Assembly: GCF_001593955.1 (NCBI RefSeq) | Contig: NZ_LTAZ01000007.1 | Span: 90,132 to 154,131 of the forward strand | Source: Halalkalicoccus paucihalophilus | GTDB taxonomy: Archaea > Halobacteriota > Halobacteria > Halobacteriales > Halalkalicoccaceae | Length of the DNA: 64,000 bases | Direction of reading: 5' to 3' | Shown: positions 1 through 9,977 of the stretch, one piece after another | Layout of the letters: each line of letters begins with the position of its first letter | Numbering within the stretch: the stretch's first letter is position 1 | The notes under the pieces: generated by a model | Told to the model about the DNA's origin: nothing | What the model saw: only the letters and a program-made list of their open reading frames with translations | The model's database searches: none | Made by a program: the position numbers and the translations under genes

Positions 1-4
1 CGGT

Positions 5-400
5 TCAGCCGAGCAGTTGGACGAGTTGATGACGACGGCGCTCGACGTCGAGCGCGAGGTCGAGAGAGGGGTCGTTCTCCAGATGGTCGAGCGCCGAGAG
101 CGGATCGACGCCCGCACGCTCGATGCGCTCTACGAGTTCTTCTATTTCTGAGCGATACAGCGCCAGCGACTCACAGAGCGTCACCAACAGCGCGAGCGCG
201 AGCGCGGTGTCGGGATCGTCGGGAAGCCCGGTAGAGAGCGCCGCGACATCGGCCGGGTCGTCGACGGGCTCGGCTTCGGCGGGCACGACGGAGAGACAGG
301 TCCGACAGACGGCAATGGTCCCGGGCTCGCCCGGCAGATACGCGACGAGATCCGGGGCGGAAACGAGCAGGGTCTCGTCGCCACAGGTAGCACAGTCCAT
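5..400 (-). CDS. Small zinc-finger protein downstream of atpD (DUF6276-like)
   Basis: A 131-residue acidic protein. The N-terminus carries two CxxC pairs (CATC at residues 3-6 and CRTC near residue 34), which suggests one bound zinc. The rest is predicted helical, including an Arg/Glu-rich helix near the C-terminus. A GTG two codons upstream (406) is in frame, but the ATG at 400 is the simpler start. It lies about 40 bases downstream of atpD on the same strand and is probably cotranscribed with it. I recall proteins of this type beside ATP synthase subunit D in other haloarchaea (DUF6276), but that name is from memory. Its function is unknown. Confidence 0.75.
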   Translation of the reverse strand: MDCATCGDETLLVSAPDLVAYLPGEPGTIAVCRTCLSVVPAEAEPVDDPADVAALSTGLPDDPDTALALALLVTLCESLALYRSEIEELVERIERAGVDPLSALDHLENDPSLDLALDVERRRHQLVQLLG

Positions 401-442
401 AAACACGAGAGGGGAGGAGGGAACTAAAACGAGGCGGCGTTC

Positions 443-1126
443 TCAGTCGTCGGCCGGGATCGGCTCGCCCTCGGTCACGTCGGGCTCGCTCTCCTCCTCT
501 TCTGCCTCCTTCTTGTCCTTGATCTTCTTCATGCGGAAGATCTCCTCGCGCTCCTGTTCTTCGAGCTTCTGCTCGATGTACTCCTGGTTCTCGTAGAGCG
601 TCGGCAGGAGGGTGAACTCGAGGGCGTTAACCCGTCGCTTCGTGGTCTCGATCTCATCGAGCATCTTCTTCATCGCCGTTTCGACCTCCGCGACGAGGAT
701 GATCGTTTCGAGGAGGTCCTCGTAGGCGTCGGCGGCCTCGTCGATGCGCGCCGAGGAGCCGAGCACGCCGTAACCGCGCTGGTCGAGGCCCTTTTTGACC
801 CGCGTCGACTCGATCTGCGGGACGACCACGCCCATGATGTTCTTCGACTGGAGCGTGATCTCGGGGTGTTCCTTGAGCGCCTCGGCGGCCCCGCGGATCG
901 CGATGTCGCCCTCCATCGCACGTGCCATATCGAGGGTGCGCTGGGCGCGCTCGTAGTCGGAATCGAGGTCCGAGCGCACGTCCTGAGCCTGATCGAGGAT
1001 GTCCATGAACTCCATGATCAGCCCGTCGCGTTTCTTCTCTAAGGTGTCGTGGCCGCGCTCGGAGAGGTCGATGCGATCCTCGATCGCCATCAGGTTCTTC
1101 CGAGTCGGTTTGACGTCCTTGGCCAT
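443..1126 (-). CDS. atpD: A1AO ATP synthase subunit D
   Basis: This 227-residue protein is the central-stalk subunit D, which forms the rotor shaft inside the A3B3 head. The N-terminus (residues 1-20, VKPTRKN followed by a hydrophilic helix) and the long helical hairpin with ALEFTLLP in its C-terminal half are diagnostic of the family, as is the length of about 210-230. The C-terminal tail is Glu/Asp/Lys-rich. Unlike subunits H to B, it is not contiguous with the main operon: three genes separate it from atpB. It probably has its own promoter, since GGATTAACA lies about 30 bases upstream on the minus strand near 1152-1161. Confidence 0.95.
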   Translation of the reverse strand: MAKDVKPTRKNLMAIEDRIDLSERGHDTLEKKRDGLIMEFMDILDQAQDVRSDLDSDYERAQRTLDMARAMEGDIAIRGAAEALKEHPEITLQSKNIMGVVVPQIESTRVKKGLDQRGYGVLGSSARIDEAADAYEDLLETIILVAEVETAMKKMLDEIETTKRRVNALEFTLLPTLYENQEYIEQKLEEQEREEIFRMKKIKDKKEAEEEESEPDVTEGEPIPADD

Positions 1127-1175
1127 TACGTGGGGGTTGCACGCGAACGCTGTTAATCCTTTTCAGTCGACCGAC

Positions 1176-1964
1176 CTAGAGGGCGTCGGGCTCAAGCGGC
1201 GTCGCCGCGTTCCAATACTCCTCGTGGACCGACCGTGCCCACGACAGCACCTCGGGATCGTCGGTGTCGATCGCCGCCTGCAACACGCCGTCGTCGTCGC
1301 GCACCAGGAGGTACACCCGGCCGTCGACGATCGTGATCGCGATCGGGATCTCTTCGGGATGGCGGCGGATAGTTGCACTCTCAGCGGTAGCGAGTTCACA
1401 CAGACGAACTCGTAGGACATCGTCCTCGGCGAGCGCGTCGATCGCGGCCCGTGAGAACACCCCGTTGAAGCGCTGTCGGCCGGCGACGACCCGCTCGCGG
1501 ACGGTCTTCAGGGTCCCCTCATTGAACGCGTGCGAACAGACCCGAACCTCTTCGGCGTGTTCGAGCGCCTCATTTACCCGTTTGACCGGCGCACTCGGGC
1601 GCGTTCGGCTCGGGACGGTGATCGTTGCGTCGCGCAGGCGCCCGAGATCGAACCCCATTACGTCCGCCGGGAGCCACTCCATCACGGGGCGCAGTTTCGA
1701 CTCGGTCTCCATGATCGCGAGCAGGTCCGTCACGCCGTCGGCGACCAGGCGACCCGTCGCCGTCGCCGCGTACTCCCGTCCGGTCCGAGAGATCCAACGC
1801 CGCTCCTCGAAATCGCGGAGGATCCGCCCCAGCGTCGGCTGGGAGGCGCCCGTCGCGTCGGCGAGCTCGCTTCGCGTGTGTGGCTCCTCCGCGAGCGATT
1901 CGAGGACCATGACGCGGTTCGACGAGAGGGCGAGAAACTCGATCTCCGCGAGCGCCGACTCCAT
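1176..1964 (-). CDS. Winged-helix transcriptional regulator (TrmB/FilR1-like)
   Basis: A 262-residue protein. Residues about 8-75 form a winged helix-turn-helix with the recognition region ELADATGASQPTLGRILRDF and a wing (ISRTGREYAATATG). A middle linker is followed by an alpha/beta C-terminal domain from about residue 120, resembling the FilR1/DUF1724 or PLD-like domain found fused to haloarchaeal regulators. The domain name is a judgement by eye. No membrane segment is seen. It is transcribed divergently from the DMT-family exporter at 2147, which makes that gene a candidate target. It is one of three genes separating atpD from atpB. Confidence 0.8.
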   Translation of the reverse strand: MESALAEIEFLALSSNRVMVLESLAEEPHTRSELADATGASQPTLGRILRDFEERRWISRTGREYAATATGRLVADGVTDLLAIMETESKLRPVMEWLPADVMGFDLGRLRDATITVPSRTRPSAPVKRVNEALEHAEEVRVCSHAFNEGTLKTVRERVVAGRQRFNGVFSRAAIDALAEDDVLRVRLCELATAESATIRRHPEEIPIAITIVDGRVYLLVRDDDGVLQAAIDTDDPEVLSWARSVHEEYWNAATPLEPDAL

Positions 1965-2146
1965 ACGGACCCTCGACGACGACTTATCAAAACGGTTTCG
2001 TACCGTGAAAACGATTCATTTCACGATTCTCTTCCACGACTTCCCCGTTCTTTCGATTGTTGAATCCATTTCTGGACAGATATAAACGTCCTACGCGCCT
2101 ATATGGGAACGAGAATGATTCCTCTAGTACGTCCTCGGTCGAAGGG

Positions 2147-3145
2147 GTGGTGGCGATAGACTCGTCGACCCGCAGCGTCGTCATGTTCCTCGCGACGGCG
2201 GTGTTCTTCGGGGGCACCTTCGTCGCGGCGAAGGCGGGCATCGAGTACATGCCGCCGCTGTTGTTCGTCGCGCTGCGCTTCGACATTGCAGCGGTGTTGT
2301 TGCTCGGCTACGTCCTCCTCACCCACTCGCGCGAGGAGTGGGTCCCGAGGACGCGCGCCGACGTCGCCGGGATCGCCGCCGCCGGCCTGTTCTCGATCGG
2401 GCTGGCGAACGCGATGCTCTTTCTCGGCCAGCAGTACGTCTCGAGCGCCGTCGCCTCGATCGTCTTCAGTCTCAATCCGATCCTGACGCCGGTGTTCGCG
2501 GCCGTCCTGCTCTCGGACGAACGGCTCTCCGCCCCGGAGGCCGTCGGGATGGTCGTTGCGCTGCTGGGCGTGGCGATCGTGATCGACCTGGATCCGGCCA
2601 ACCTGCTCACGAGCGCCGGCCCCGTTCACGCGATCCTGCTCCTCGGCGCGATCGGGGCCGCACTGGGTGGCGTGCTCATCCGGCGGGCCGACGCCTCGAT
2701 GCCGAGCACCGCCCGCACGGCCTGGGGTCTGCCGGTGGGCGCGCTGCTCTGCCACGTGTTAGCTCTCTCGCAGGGCGAACACCTCGCCGCGATCGAGTGG
2801 ACGTCAGAGGGTCTAGTGGCGCTTGGCTATGTAGCTGTCTTCTCGGGGGCGCTCGCGTACATCGCGTACTTCGGCCTCCTCGACGAGATCGGCGCGATCC
2901 GGACGAACCTCGCGTTCTACCTCGTCCCGGTCGTCGCGGCACTCGGCGGGTGGGTCTTCCTCGGTGAGGCGATCACCCCGGTGACGATTGTGGGTTTCCT
3001 CGTGGTGTTCGCGGGCTTTGCGATCCTCAACCACGGCTGGATCGGCCGCGAACTGGCGGGCCTGCGTAGCTCGTTCGGGACCGACGCGCACTCATCGGAG
3101 GGGGCGTGCGTCGTGGGCGAGAACAACTGGAACGAGCAGGACTGA
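2147..3145 (+). CDS. DMT-family (EamA) transporter
   Basis: A polytopic membrane protein with about ten hydrophobic segments in two repeated EamA halves, typical of drug/metabolite exporters. The first segment begins FLATAVFFGGTFVAAKAG and the second repeat begins near AILLLGAIGAALGGVLI. The substrate cannot be read from the sequence. The frame stays open up to a TTG at 2057, but a TATA-like GATATAAAC near 2080 implies transcription starting around 2105. I therefore place the start at GTG 2147, with ATG 2183 immediately before the first membrane helix as the alternative. The C-terminal tail after the last helix is short and polar. Confidence 0.85.
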   Translation: MVAIDSSTRSVVMFLATAVFFGGTFVAAKAGIEYMPPLLFVALRFDIAAVLLLGYVLLTHSREEWVPRTRADVAGIAAAGLFSIGLANAMLFLGQQYVSSAVASIVFSLNPILTPVFAAVLLSDERLSAPEAVGMVVALLGVAIVIDLDPANLLTSAGPVHAILLLGAIGAALGGVLIRRADASMPSTARTAWGLPVGALLCHVLALSQGEHLAAIEWTSEGLVALGYVAVFSGALAYIAYFGLLDEIGAIRTNLAFYLVPVVAALGGWVFLGEAITPVTIVGFLVVFAGFAILNHGWIGRELAGLRSSFGTDAHSSEGACVVGENNWNEQD

Positions 3146-3208
3146 ACGGCCTTTTGACGATCAATCCGGATCCCACGGCACTTTCCGTTCGGCGGACAGT
3201 GGGGACGT

Positions 3209-4262
3209 ATGAGCGATATCGACGAGACGACCGAGCGTAACGACCCTCCCGAATCCCAGCCCGATCCGGGCATCGGCGAGCGACTGGGCCTCGAGGAGCT
3301 TCCGCGCTGGATCTATCTCGACGGGCATCGCGGGCTGCTCTCGGCGCTGCTGTTGGCGGGCGTCTTCGGGGCGAGCCTGCTTCTGGTCCGGGTCGGGCTC
3401 GTCACGCCGTCGGAGGCCGGCGACGTCACGGCGCTCTCGGGGGGCGTTGATCGGCGGGATGCTACCCTTCATCACCGTCGTGCTCGCGATCAACCAGCTC
3501 ATCCTCTCGGCGGAGTTCGGCACGACGGGCGCGTTTCGCGAACGACTCGAGGAGACACACCGCTACCGGGAGGACATCGAGGACCATACGGATGTCAGCC
3601 CGAGCCCGGTCGAGCCGTCGGCGTTCCTCCGGACGCTCATCCGGACGAAACGCGAGGTGACTGCGGGACTTCGTGAGGAGCGGCCGGCGGACGCGTCGTC
3701 GGCGCTCCGGGAAGAAGTCGAGGACTACATCGACTTGGCGGCGCCGAGGGACGACGCCGCAGTCGACGATCTCGAAGGGGCAACCTTCGGCACCTTCGGC
3801 GTCATCTCGATCATTCTCGACTACGACGACCCCTGGCAGCTACAGGAGGTCCGCCGGATCCGGGAACGGTTCGCGGACGAGATCTCTGGGCCGATTGACG
3901 ACCGACTGGGTCGCCTGGAGGCGCTGCTCCGGGACATCCACGTTGCCCGCCAGTACTTCAAGACGGTGTACATGCAACAGGAGCTCGCGGACCTCTCGAA
4001 GGTTCTGCTGTACGTCGGCTTTCCGGCGCTGGTCGGCGGCGCGTTCGTCATTCTCGCCTACGGCAACTTGCTGGAACTGGAGCTCCACCCGTACGTCTAC
4101 ACCTTCGTCGTCAGCTCGACGATTACGGCGCTGTTCAGCCCCTTCGCCGTGCTGTTCGTCTACGTGCTCCGGATCGCGACGGTCGGCCGCCGAACGGCCG
4201 CGGACTTCGGCCCGTTCGTGCTTCAACAGCGGATTCCCGACGACGAGCCGGACGGCGAATAG
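3209..4262 (+). pseudogene. Membrane protein gene split by a +1 frameshift in a G6 tract
   Basis: Two adjacent reading frames make one protein. The first (from ATG 3209) gives a polar N-terminus and a membrane helix (LLSALLLAGVFGASLLLV), then runs into an Arg/His-rich out-of-frame tail. The second frame picks up at about 3445 with ALIGGMLPFITVVLAINQLI and continues to 4262 with two more membrane segments near the C-terminus. Removing one G from the six at 3439-3444 restores an uninterrupted protein of about 350 residues. The family is not recognised; it looks like a haloarchaeal membrane protein with a large cytoplasmic middle. It could be a sequencing error, a true inactivation or a phase-variable tract. 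Confidence 0.8.
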
Positions 4263-4323
4263 CGCGTAGCGCGTTCCGAAACCGGTAATGGCGCAGAAAG
4301 GGGACGACGTCGGTCGTCGGTGA

Positions 4324-5783
4324 TCAGTCGTCGGCCTCGACGCCGACGGCCTCCTCGCTCGTCTCGCTTTCGTCCTCGGGGTAGTACTTCTCAATGAGCT
4401 CCTCGTCGATCCGGTTGAGCTCCGTCTTCGGGAGCATCCCCAGTAGCTCCCAGCCGATATCGAGGGTCTCCCCGATGTCACGGTTGTTCTGATAGCCCTG
4501 CTGGACGAACTCGTTCTCGAAGCGATCCGCGAAGTCGAGGAACTTGTTGTCCCGCTCGGAGAGGGCCTCGCGACCAACGATGTTCACCAGGTCGCGCAGG
4601 TCCTCACCTTCCGCGTAGGCGGCGTACATCTGGTCGGAGACGTCGGCGTGGTCCTCGCGGGTCAGCCCCTCGCCGATCCCGTCGTCCATGAGTCTGGAGA
4701 GGCTTGGCAGGACGTTCACCGGCGGCTCGATCCCCTGGGAGTTGAGCTCCCGGTCCATCATGATCTGACCCTCGGTGATGTATCCCGTCAGATCGGGGAT
4801 CGGGTGGGTGTCGTCGTCGCCGGGCATAGTCAGGATCGGGATCTGTGTGACCGATCCCTCGCGCCCTTTGATCCGGCCCGCTCGCTCGTAGAGCTGGGCG
4901 AGGTCGGTGTACATGTAGCCGGGATAGCCACGCCGGCCGGGCACCTCCTCGCGGGCCGCACCGATCTCGCGCAGTGCCTCACAGTAGTTGGTCATGTCCG
5001 TGAGGATCACGAGCACGTGATAACCCTTCTCGAAGGCGAGGTACTCCGCCGTGGTCAGCGCCAGTCGGGGCGTGACCTGCCGTTCGACCGAGGGATCGTC
5101 CGCGAGGTTCATGAAGACCACCGAGCGTTCGAGCGCGCCGGTACGCTCGAAGTCGTCGATGAACTCGTTTGCCTCCTCGGCGGTGATCCCCATCGCGCCG
5201 AAGATCACAGCGAACTCGCTTCCTTCCTCTTCGTCTGTGGCTTCCTCCTCCGTCGAGTCGTCGTCCGTCTCGGCCTCGGGCATCGTCGCCTGCCGGGCGA
5301 TCTGGAGCGCCAGATCGTTGTGGGGCAGTCCCGACGCCGAGAAGATGGGGAGCTTCTGGCCGCGCACGAGGGTGTTCATCCCGTCGACCGCCGAGACGCC
5401 CGTCTGGATGAACTCCTCGGGGTACTCGCGTGCGTAGGGGTTGATCGCCGCCCCGACGATGTCCTGGCGTTCTTCGGGGACGATCTCCGGACCGCCGTCG
5501 ATGGGCTCGCCCGAACCGTCGAGGACCCGTCCCAGCAGGTCCTCGGTGACGGGCATCTTCATCGTCTCGCCCAGGAAGCGCACGGAGGCCTTCCGGTCGA
5601 TTCCGGTCGTGCCCTCGAACACCTGGATCGCGGCGATGCCGCTCTGGGATTCGAGTACCTGACCGCGCTTTACCTCGCCGCCCGGCGTCTCGATCTCGAC
5701 GATCTCGTCGTAGCCAACGGGCTCGTCGATCTCGACGAACACGAGCGGGCCGCTGATCTCGGTGATGGTTTGATACTCTTTCA

Positions 5784-5784
<1 letters not shown>
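4324..5784 (-). CDS. atpB: A1AO ATP synthase subunit B
   Basis: The 486-residue non-catalytic (regulatory) B subunit of the ATP synthase head. It opens with [15 protein letters not shown], the family beta-barrel, and carries [18 protein letters not shown] where a catalytic subunit would have a P-loop, as expected for B. A run rich in Asp, Glu and Thr around residues 170-190 is an acidic surface insertion, common in halophile proteins. The stop codon of atpA overlaps its start by one base, so the two are translationally coupled. It is the last gene of the HIKECFAB block. A convergent membrane-protein gene ends 60 bases away. Confidence 0.97.
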
Positions 5785-7547
<1,763 letters not shown>

Positions 7548-7559
7548 GTGTGTTGTAGT

Positions 7560-7886
7560 TCAGTTGTCTTCGTCCATCAGGTCGATACCGATCGCGCGCT
7601 TGATCTTCCCGCGCAGTCCGCCGCTTCCCGCGCCGCCGCCGAGCATGACGAACGTCGGTTCGACGCTCGTCTCGACGCGCTGGCGCGGCTTCCGGGAGAG
7701 GTACTCGAGGTCGTCTTCGTGCATGATCGCGATGCCGACCTCGTCGTTTTCGAGCACGCGCGAGACGGCCTCGTCGAGTTCCTCTTCTTTCTCGTCGTCG
7801 GGGACGTTCTCGAAGACGCGAACCCCGGCGAGTCGGAACCCGGTCGTGAACTCGGGACTGCCGATCGCGGCGATCTCCTGGCTCAT
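7560..7886 (-). CDS. atpF: A1AO ATP synthase subunit F
   Basis: A 108-residue subunit of the central stalk that contacts D. The N-terminus EIAAIGSPEFTTGFRLAGV is the typical Rossmann-like start of subunit F. The middle helix ELDEAVSRVLENDEVGIAIMHEDD also fits the family. A Gly-rich stretch (LGGGAGSGGLRGKIKRAIG) lies near the C-terminus. Its start overlaps the stop of atpC by four bases (ATGA), indicating translational coupling, and atpA begins 12 bases after its stop. Confidence 0.95.
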   Translation of the reverse strand: MSQEIAAIGSPEFTTGFRLAGVRVFENVPDDEKEEELDEAVSRVLENDEVGIAIMHEDDLEYLSRKPRQRVETSVEPTFVMLGGGAGSGGLRGKIKRAIGIDLMDEDN

Positions 7887-8962
7887 AGTATCACCAGTTC
7901 CTCGGTGATTTCCTCCTCGCTCAACCCGGCCTCACGCCCGCGGGCGATCGCCCGGATGTTGTCGACCTCGCGTTCCTTCGCGAGGATGTACGACAGCACC
8001 GAGGCGATCGTCATCGGATAGCGGTTCGCGAGGCGATCCGCGTACGCCGACAGCGCGGTGTCTAACGCGTGTTCGAACGCGATCAGGCTCTGACCCTCGG
8101 CCTCACGAAGCCCGACGAGCGCCTCGTCGAGACGGTCGCCGTAGGTGCTCTCCTCGATCCGTCCCAGTAACTCCTCGCGGTTCGCGACGAGTCCCGACAG
8201 CTCGTGCCGTTCGAACAGCGTCCCACCCTCGATGAAGTACTCGCCGGGGTCGATCTCCGCGCCGGTCCGGGCGAGTCGCAGGGCGTTTCTCGCGTTTCTG
8301 AAGTCGATCTCCGCTCTGAGAAACTCGGCGTAGCGGGTGACCGGATCGTCGGCCTCGCCGCTCACCGCCCCGACGTTGTCGAGGATGTGCTCGTAGTAGG
8401 TCCGGTCGGCGGCGTTCTCGAGCGGGACGAGGGTGTCCGTCCCCTCGTAGTCCTCGTAGGCCGCTTCGAGGGGATCGCCGAAGATCGTCCCCTGTAGCTG
8501 GTCGACGACCTCCTCGATCGAGCGCGCCTCGAGCAGGCGGTCGATCTCCCGATCGCTGAACTCGCCGGCCCGGATCAGGTCCGATTCGATGGTCTCCGGG
8601 TCCGCCCCGGCGTAGATCCCCCGAATAACCGTTTTGACGTTCCAGGCGTCGAACTTCCGGAGGTAGTTCGCGATAAACTCGTAGAGGCGTCCCTCGGCCC
8701 AGTCCAGCAGGTCGTCGAAGTGTTTCGCGAGGTTCGCGTGCAGCGCGTACTCGATCAGGTCGACGCCGCTGTGGCGCGCGCCGAGCGCGTTGATCTCGCT
8801 CTCGTATTCGGTCTCCTCCATGAACCGGGCGATCTCGCTGGGTCCCATCCGGACCAGCTTACGGTACTCCTCCTCGTCGAACAGCGCGGCGCGGCGGACG
8901 CGAACGCGGGCGTTGACGTACTCCGGGTTCGAGCTCCCGATCGTGCGCGTTCTGGGGCTCAT
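7883..8962 (-). CDS. atpC: A1AO ATP synthase subunit C
   Basis: This 359-residue protein is subunit C (V-type d subunit), the socket linking the central stalk to the membrane rotor ring. It is almost entirely alpha-helical with three similar helical units. Family features include the N-terminal SNPEYVNARVRVRRAALF and the C-terminal region SVLSYILAKEREVDNIRAIARG. The last segment is the most conserved. The start overlaps the atpE stop by four bases and the stop overlaps the atpF start by four, so the E-C-F junctions are tightly coupled. Confidence 0.96.
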   Translation of the reverse strand: MSPRTRTIGSSNPEYVNARVRVRRAALFDEEEYRKLVRMGPSEIARFMEETEYESEINALGARHSGVDLIEYALHANLAKHFDDLLDWAEGRLYEFIANYLRKFDAWNVKTVIRGIYAGADPETIESDLIRAGEFSDREIDRLLEARSIEEVVDQLQGTIFGDPLEAAYEDYEGTDTLVPLENAADRTYYEHILDNVGAVSGEADDPVTRYAEFLRAEIDFRNARNALRLARTGAEIDPGEYFIEGGTLFERHELSGLVANREELLGRIEESTYGDRLDEALVGLREAEGQSLIAFEHALDTALSAYADRLANRYPMTIASVLSYILAKEREVDNIRAIARGREAGLSEEEITEELVIL

Positions 8963-9540
8963 TGCTCGAACAGACGGCTGCTAGCCTCTTTGAGGTTGTC
9001 CTCCCAGACGGTTTCGAGTACCGAGTCGAACGTGTTGTTCACGCGGATCCGTGAGGCCTCGCTCTCTGCGACGACGCCACCGAGACAGTCGTACTCGCCG
9101 GCGTACTCGTAGCCGTCGTAGGACTCAAGCAGCGCGACGAGGAGCGCCTCGTCGTCGGCCCGTCCGTAGACCTTGACCGATGCGCCCTCGTCGAACTCCG
9201 CGGCGGCGGCGGCGAGCAGTTCGTCGGTGAGCTCCTCGCGGCGCTCGCCGTCGATCGACGCGACCTCCGCTTCGACCCGCTCGCGGACGTCTTCGAGGAC
9301 GTTCCGGCGGGCTTCGAGGCGTTTCTGTTTGGCTTCGAGGTTCGCACTCGAGAGTCGCTGCTCGCGCTCCTGTTCGATCCGGCGCTCGATTTCGCGTTCG
9401 CGCTCGGCTTCGATCTCGGCGGCGTCCGCTTCGGCCTCGGCGATGATCGCTTCGGCTCGCTCCTCCGCGTCAGCTTCGATCTCGCGGGCCCGCGCGCGGG
9501 CTTCGTCTCGAATGTCCTCTGCGACCGTTTCTAAACTCAT
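8959..9540 (-). CDS. atpE: A1AO ATP synthase subunit E
   Basis: The 193-residue peripheral-stalk subunit E. Residues 1-80 form a long charged helix rich in Glu, Arg and Ala, which pairs with subunit H to form the stator coiled coil. The C-terminal half is the globular domain that binds the head, with the ending SVLETVWEDNLKEASSRLFEQ matching the family. It starts 22 bases after the atpK stop. Confidence 0.95.
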   Translation of the reverse strand: MSLETVAEDIRDEARARAREIEADAEERAEAIIAEAEADAAEIEAEREREIERRIEQEREQRLSSANLEAKQKRLEARRNVLEDVRERVEAEVASIDGERREELTDELLAAAAAEFDEGASVKVYGRADDEALLVALLESYDGYEYAGEYDCLGGVVAESEASRIRVNNTFDSVLETVWEDNLKEASSRLFEQ

Positions 9541-9562
9541 TGATGAAGGGAAAGGGGGGCGT

Positions 9563-9829
9563 TCAGGCGACGAACACGACGACCAGCGCGAGGATCACGA
9601 GCGTCTCGGGCAGGACCGTCAGGATCAGGCCGAGACCGAACAGATCGCGATCCTCCGCGATCGCGCCCATCGCCGCGCTACCGATACCGCGTTCCGCATA
9701 GCCCGCACCCAGCGCCGCCAGACCGACCGCAAGCGCCGCCAGCCCCGTGTTCTCGATAGCCGGGCCGCCGCCGCCGGTTTCTGCTTGCAATACGACTGCG
9801 TCCGCGAGTGCGTTGGCGATTTCGTACAT
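9563..9829 (-). CDS. atpK: A1AO ATP synthase proteolipid subunit K (c-ring)
   Basis: An 88-residue proteolipid with two membrane helices, the repeating unit of the rotor ring. The ion-carrying glutamate is in the second helix, in the context LPETLVIL (residue about 75). Helix 1 is the Gly/Ala-rich ALAVGLAALGAGYAERGIG. The reading frame is open well upstream, but the ATG at 9829 gives the expected short protein (MYEIANAL). The 148-base gap to atpI contains a T8 tract and a TATA-like box on the minus strand, so this gene appears to have its own promoter. That would suit a subunit needed in many more copies than its neighbours. Confidence 0.95.
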   Translation of the reverse strand: MYEIANALADAVVLQAETGGGGPAIENTGLAALAVGLAALGAGYAERGIGSAAMGAIAEDRDLFGLGLILTVLPETLVILALVVVFVA

Positions 9830-9886
9830 GGTGGATCTCGTGTAGTGGGTTTCCGTACCCGAACAGTCCGTAGTTCGCCCCAGTGC

Positions 9887-9897
9887 CATCATAAAAC
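9887..9897 (-). promoter_or_regulatory. Probable promoter of atpK
   Basis: On the minus strand an A/T-rich box reading TTTTATG lies about 60 bases upstream of the atpK ATG, just after the T8 tract that follows atpI. Spacing predicts a transcript start near 9866 and a leader of some 35 bases. This is inferred from position and sequence only. Confidence 0.5.
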
Positions 9898-9902
9898 TTG
9901 TT

Positions 9903-9910
9903 AAAAAAAA
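9903..9910 (-). terminator. T8 tract between atpI and atpK
   Basis: Eight consecutive A on the plus strand, that is T8 on the transcribed minus-strand RNA sense, lie 68 bases downstream of the atpI stop. Oligo-T tracts terminate transcription in archaea. The tract could stop or reduce read-through from atpI before the atpK promoter. Confidence 0.5.
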
Positions 9911-9977
9911 CGACGCAGACCCGCTGTACCCCACGCAAACTGGTAGCATAGGGCTCGAAAGAAACGCGCCGGGGAAG

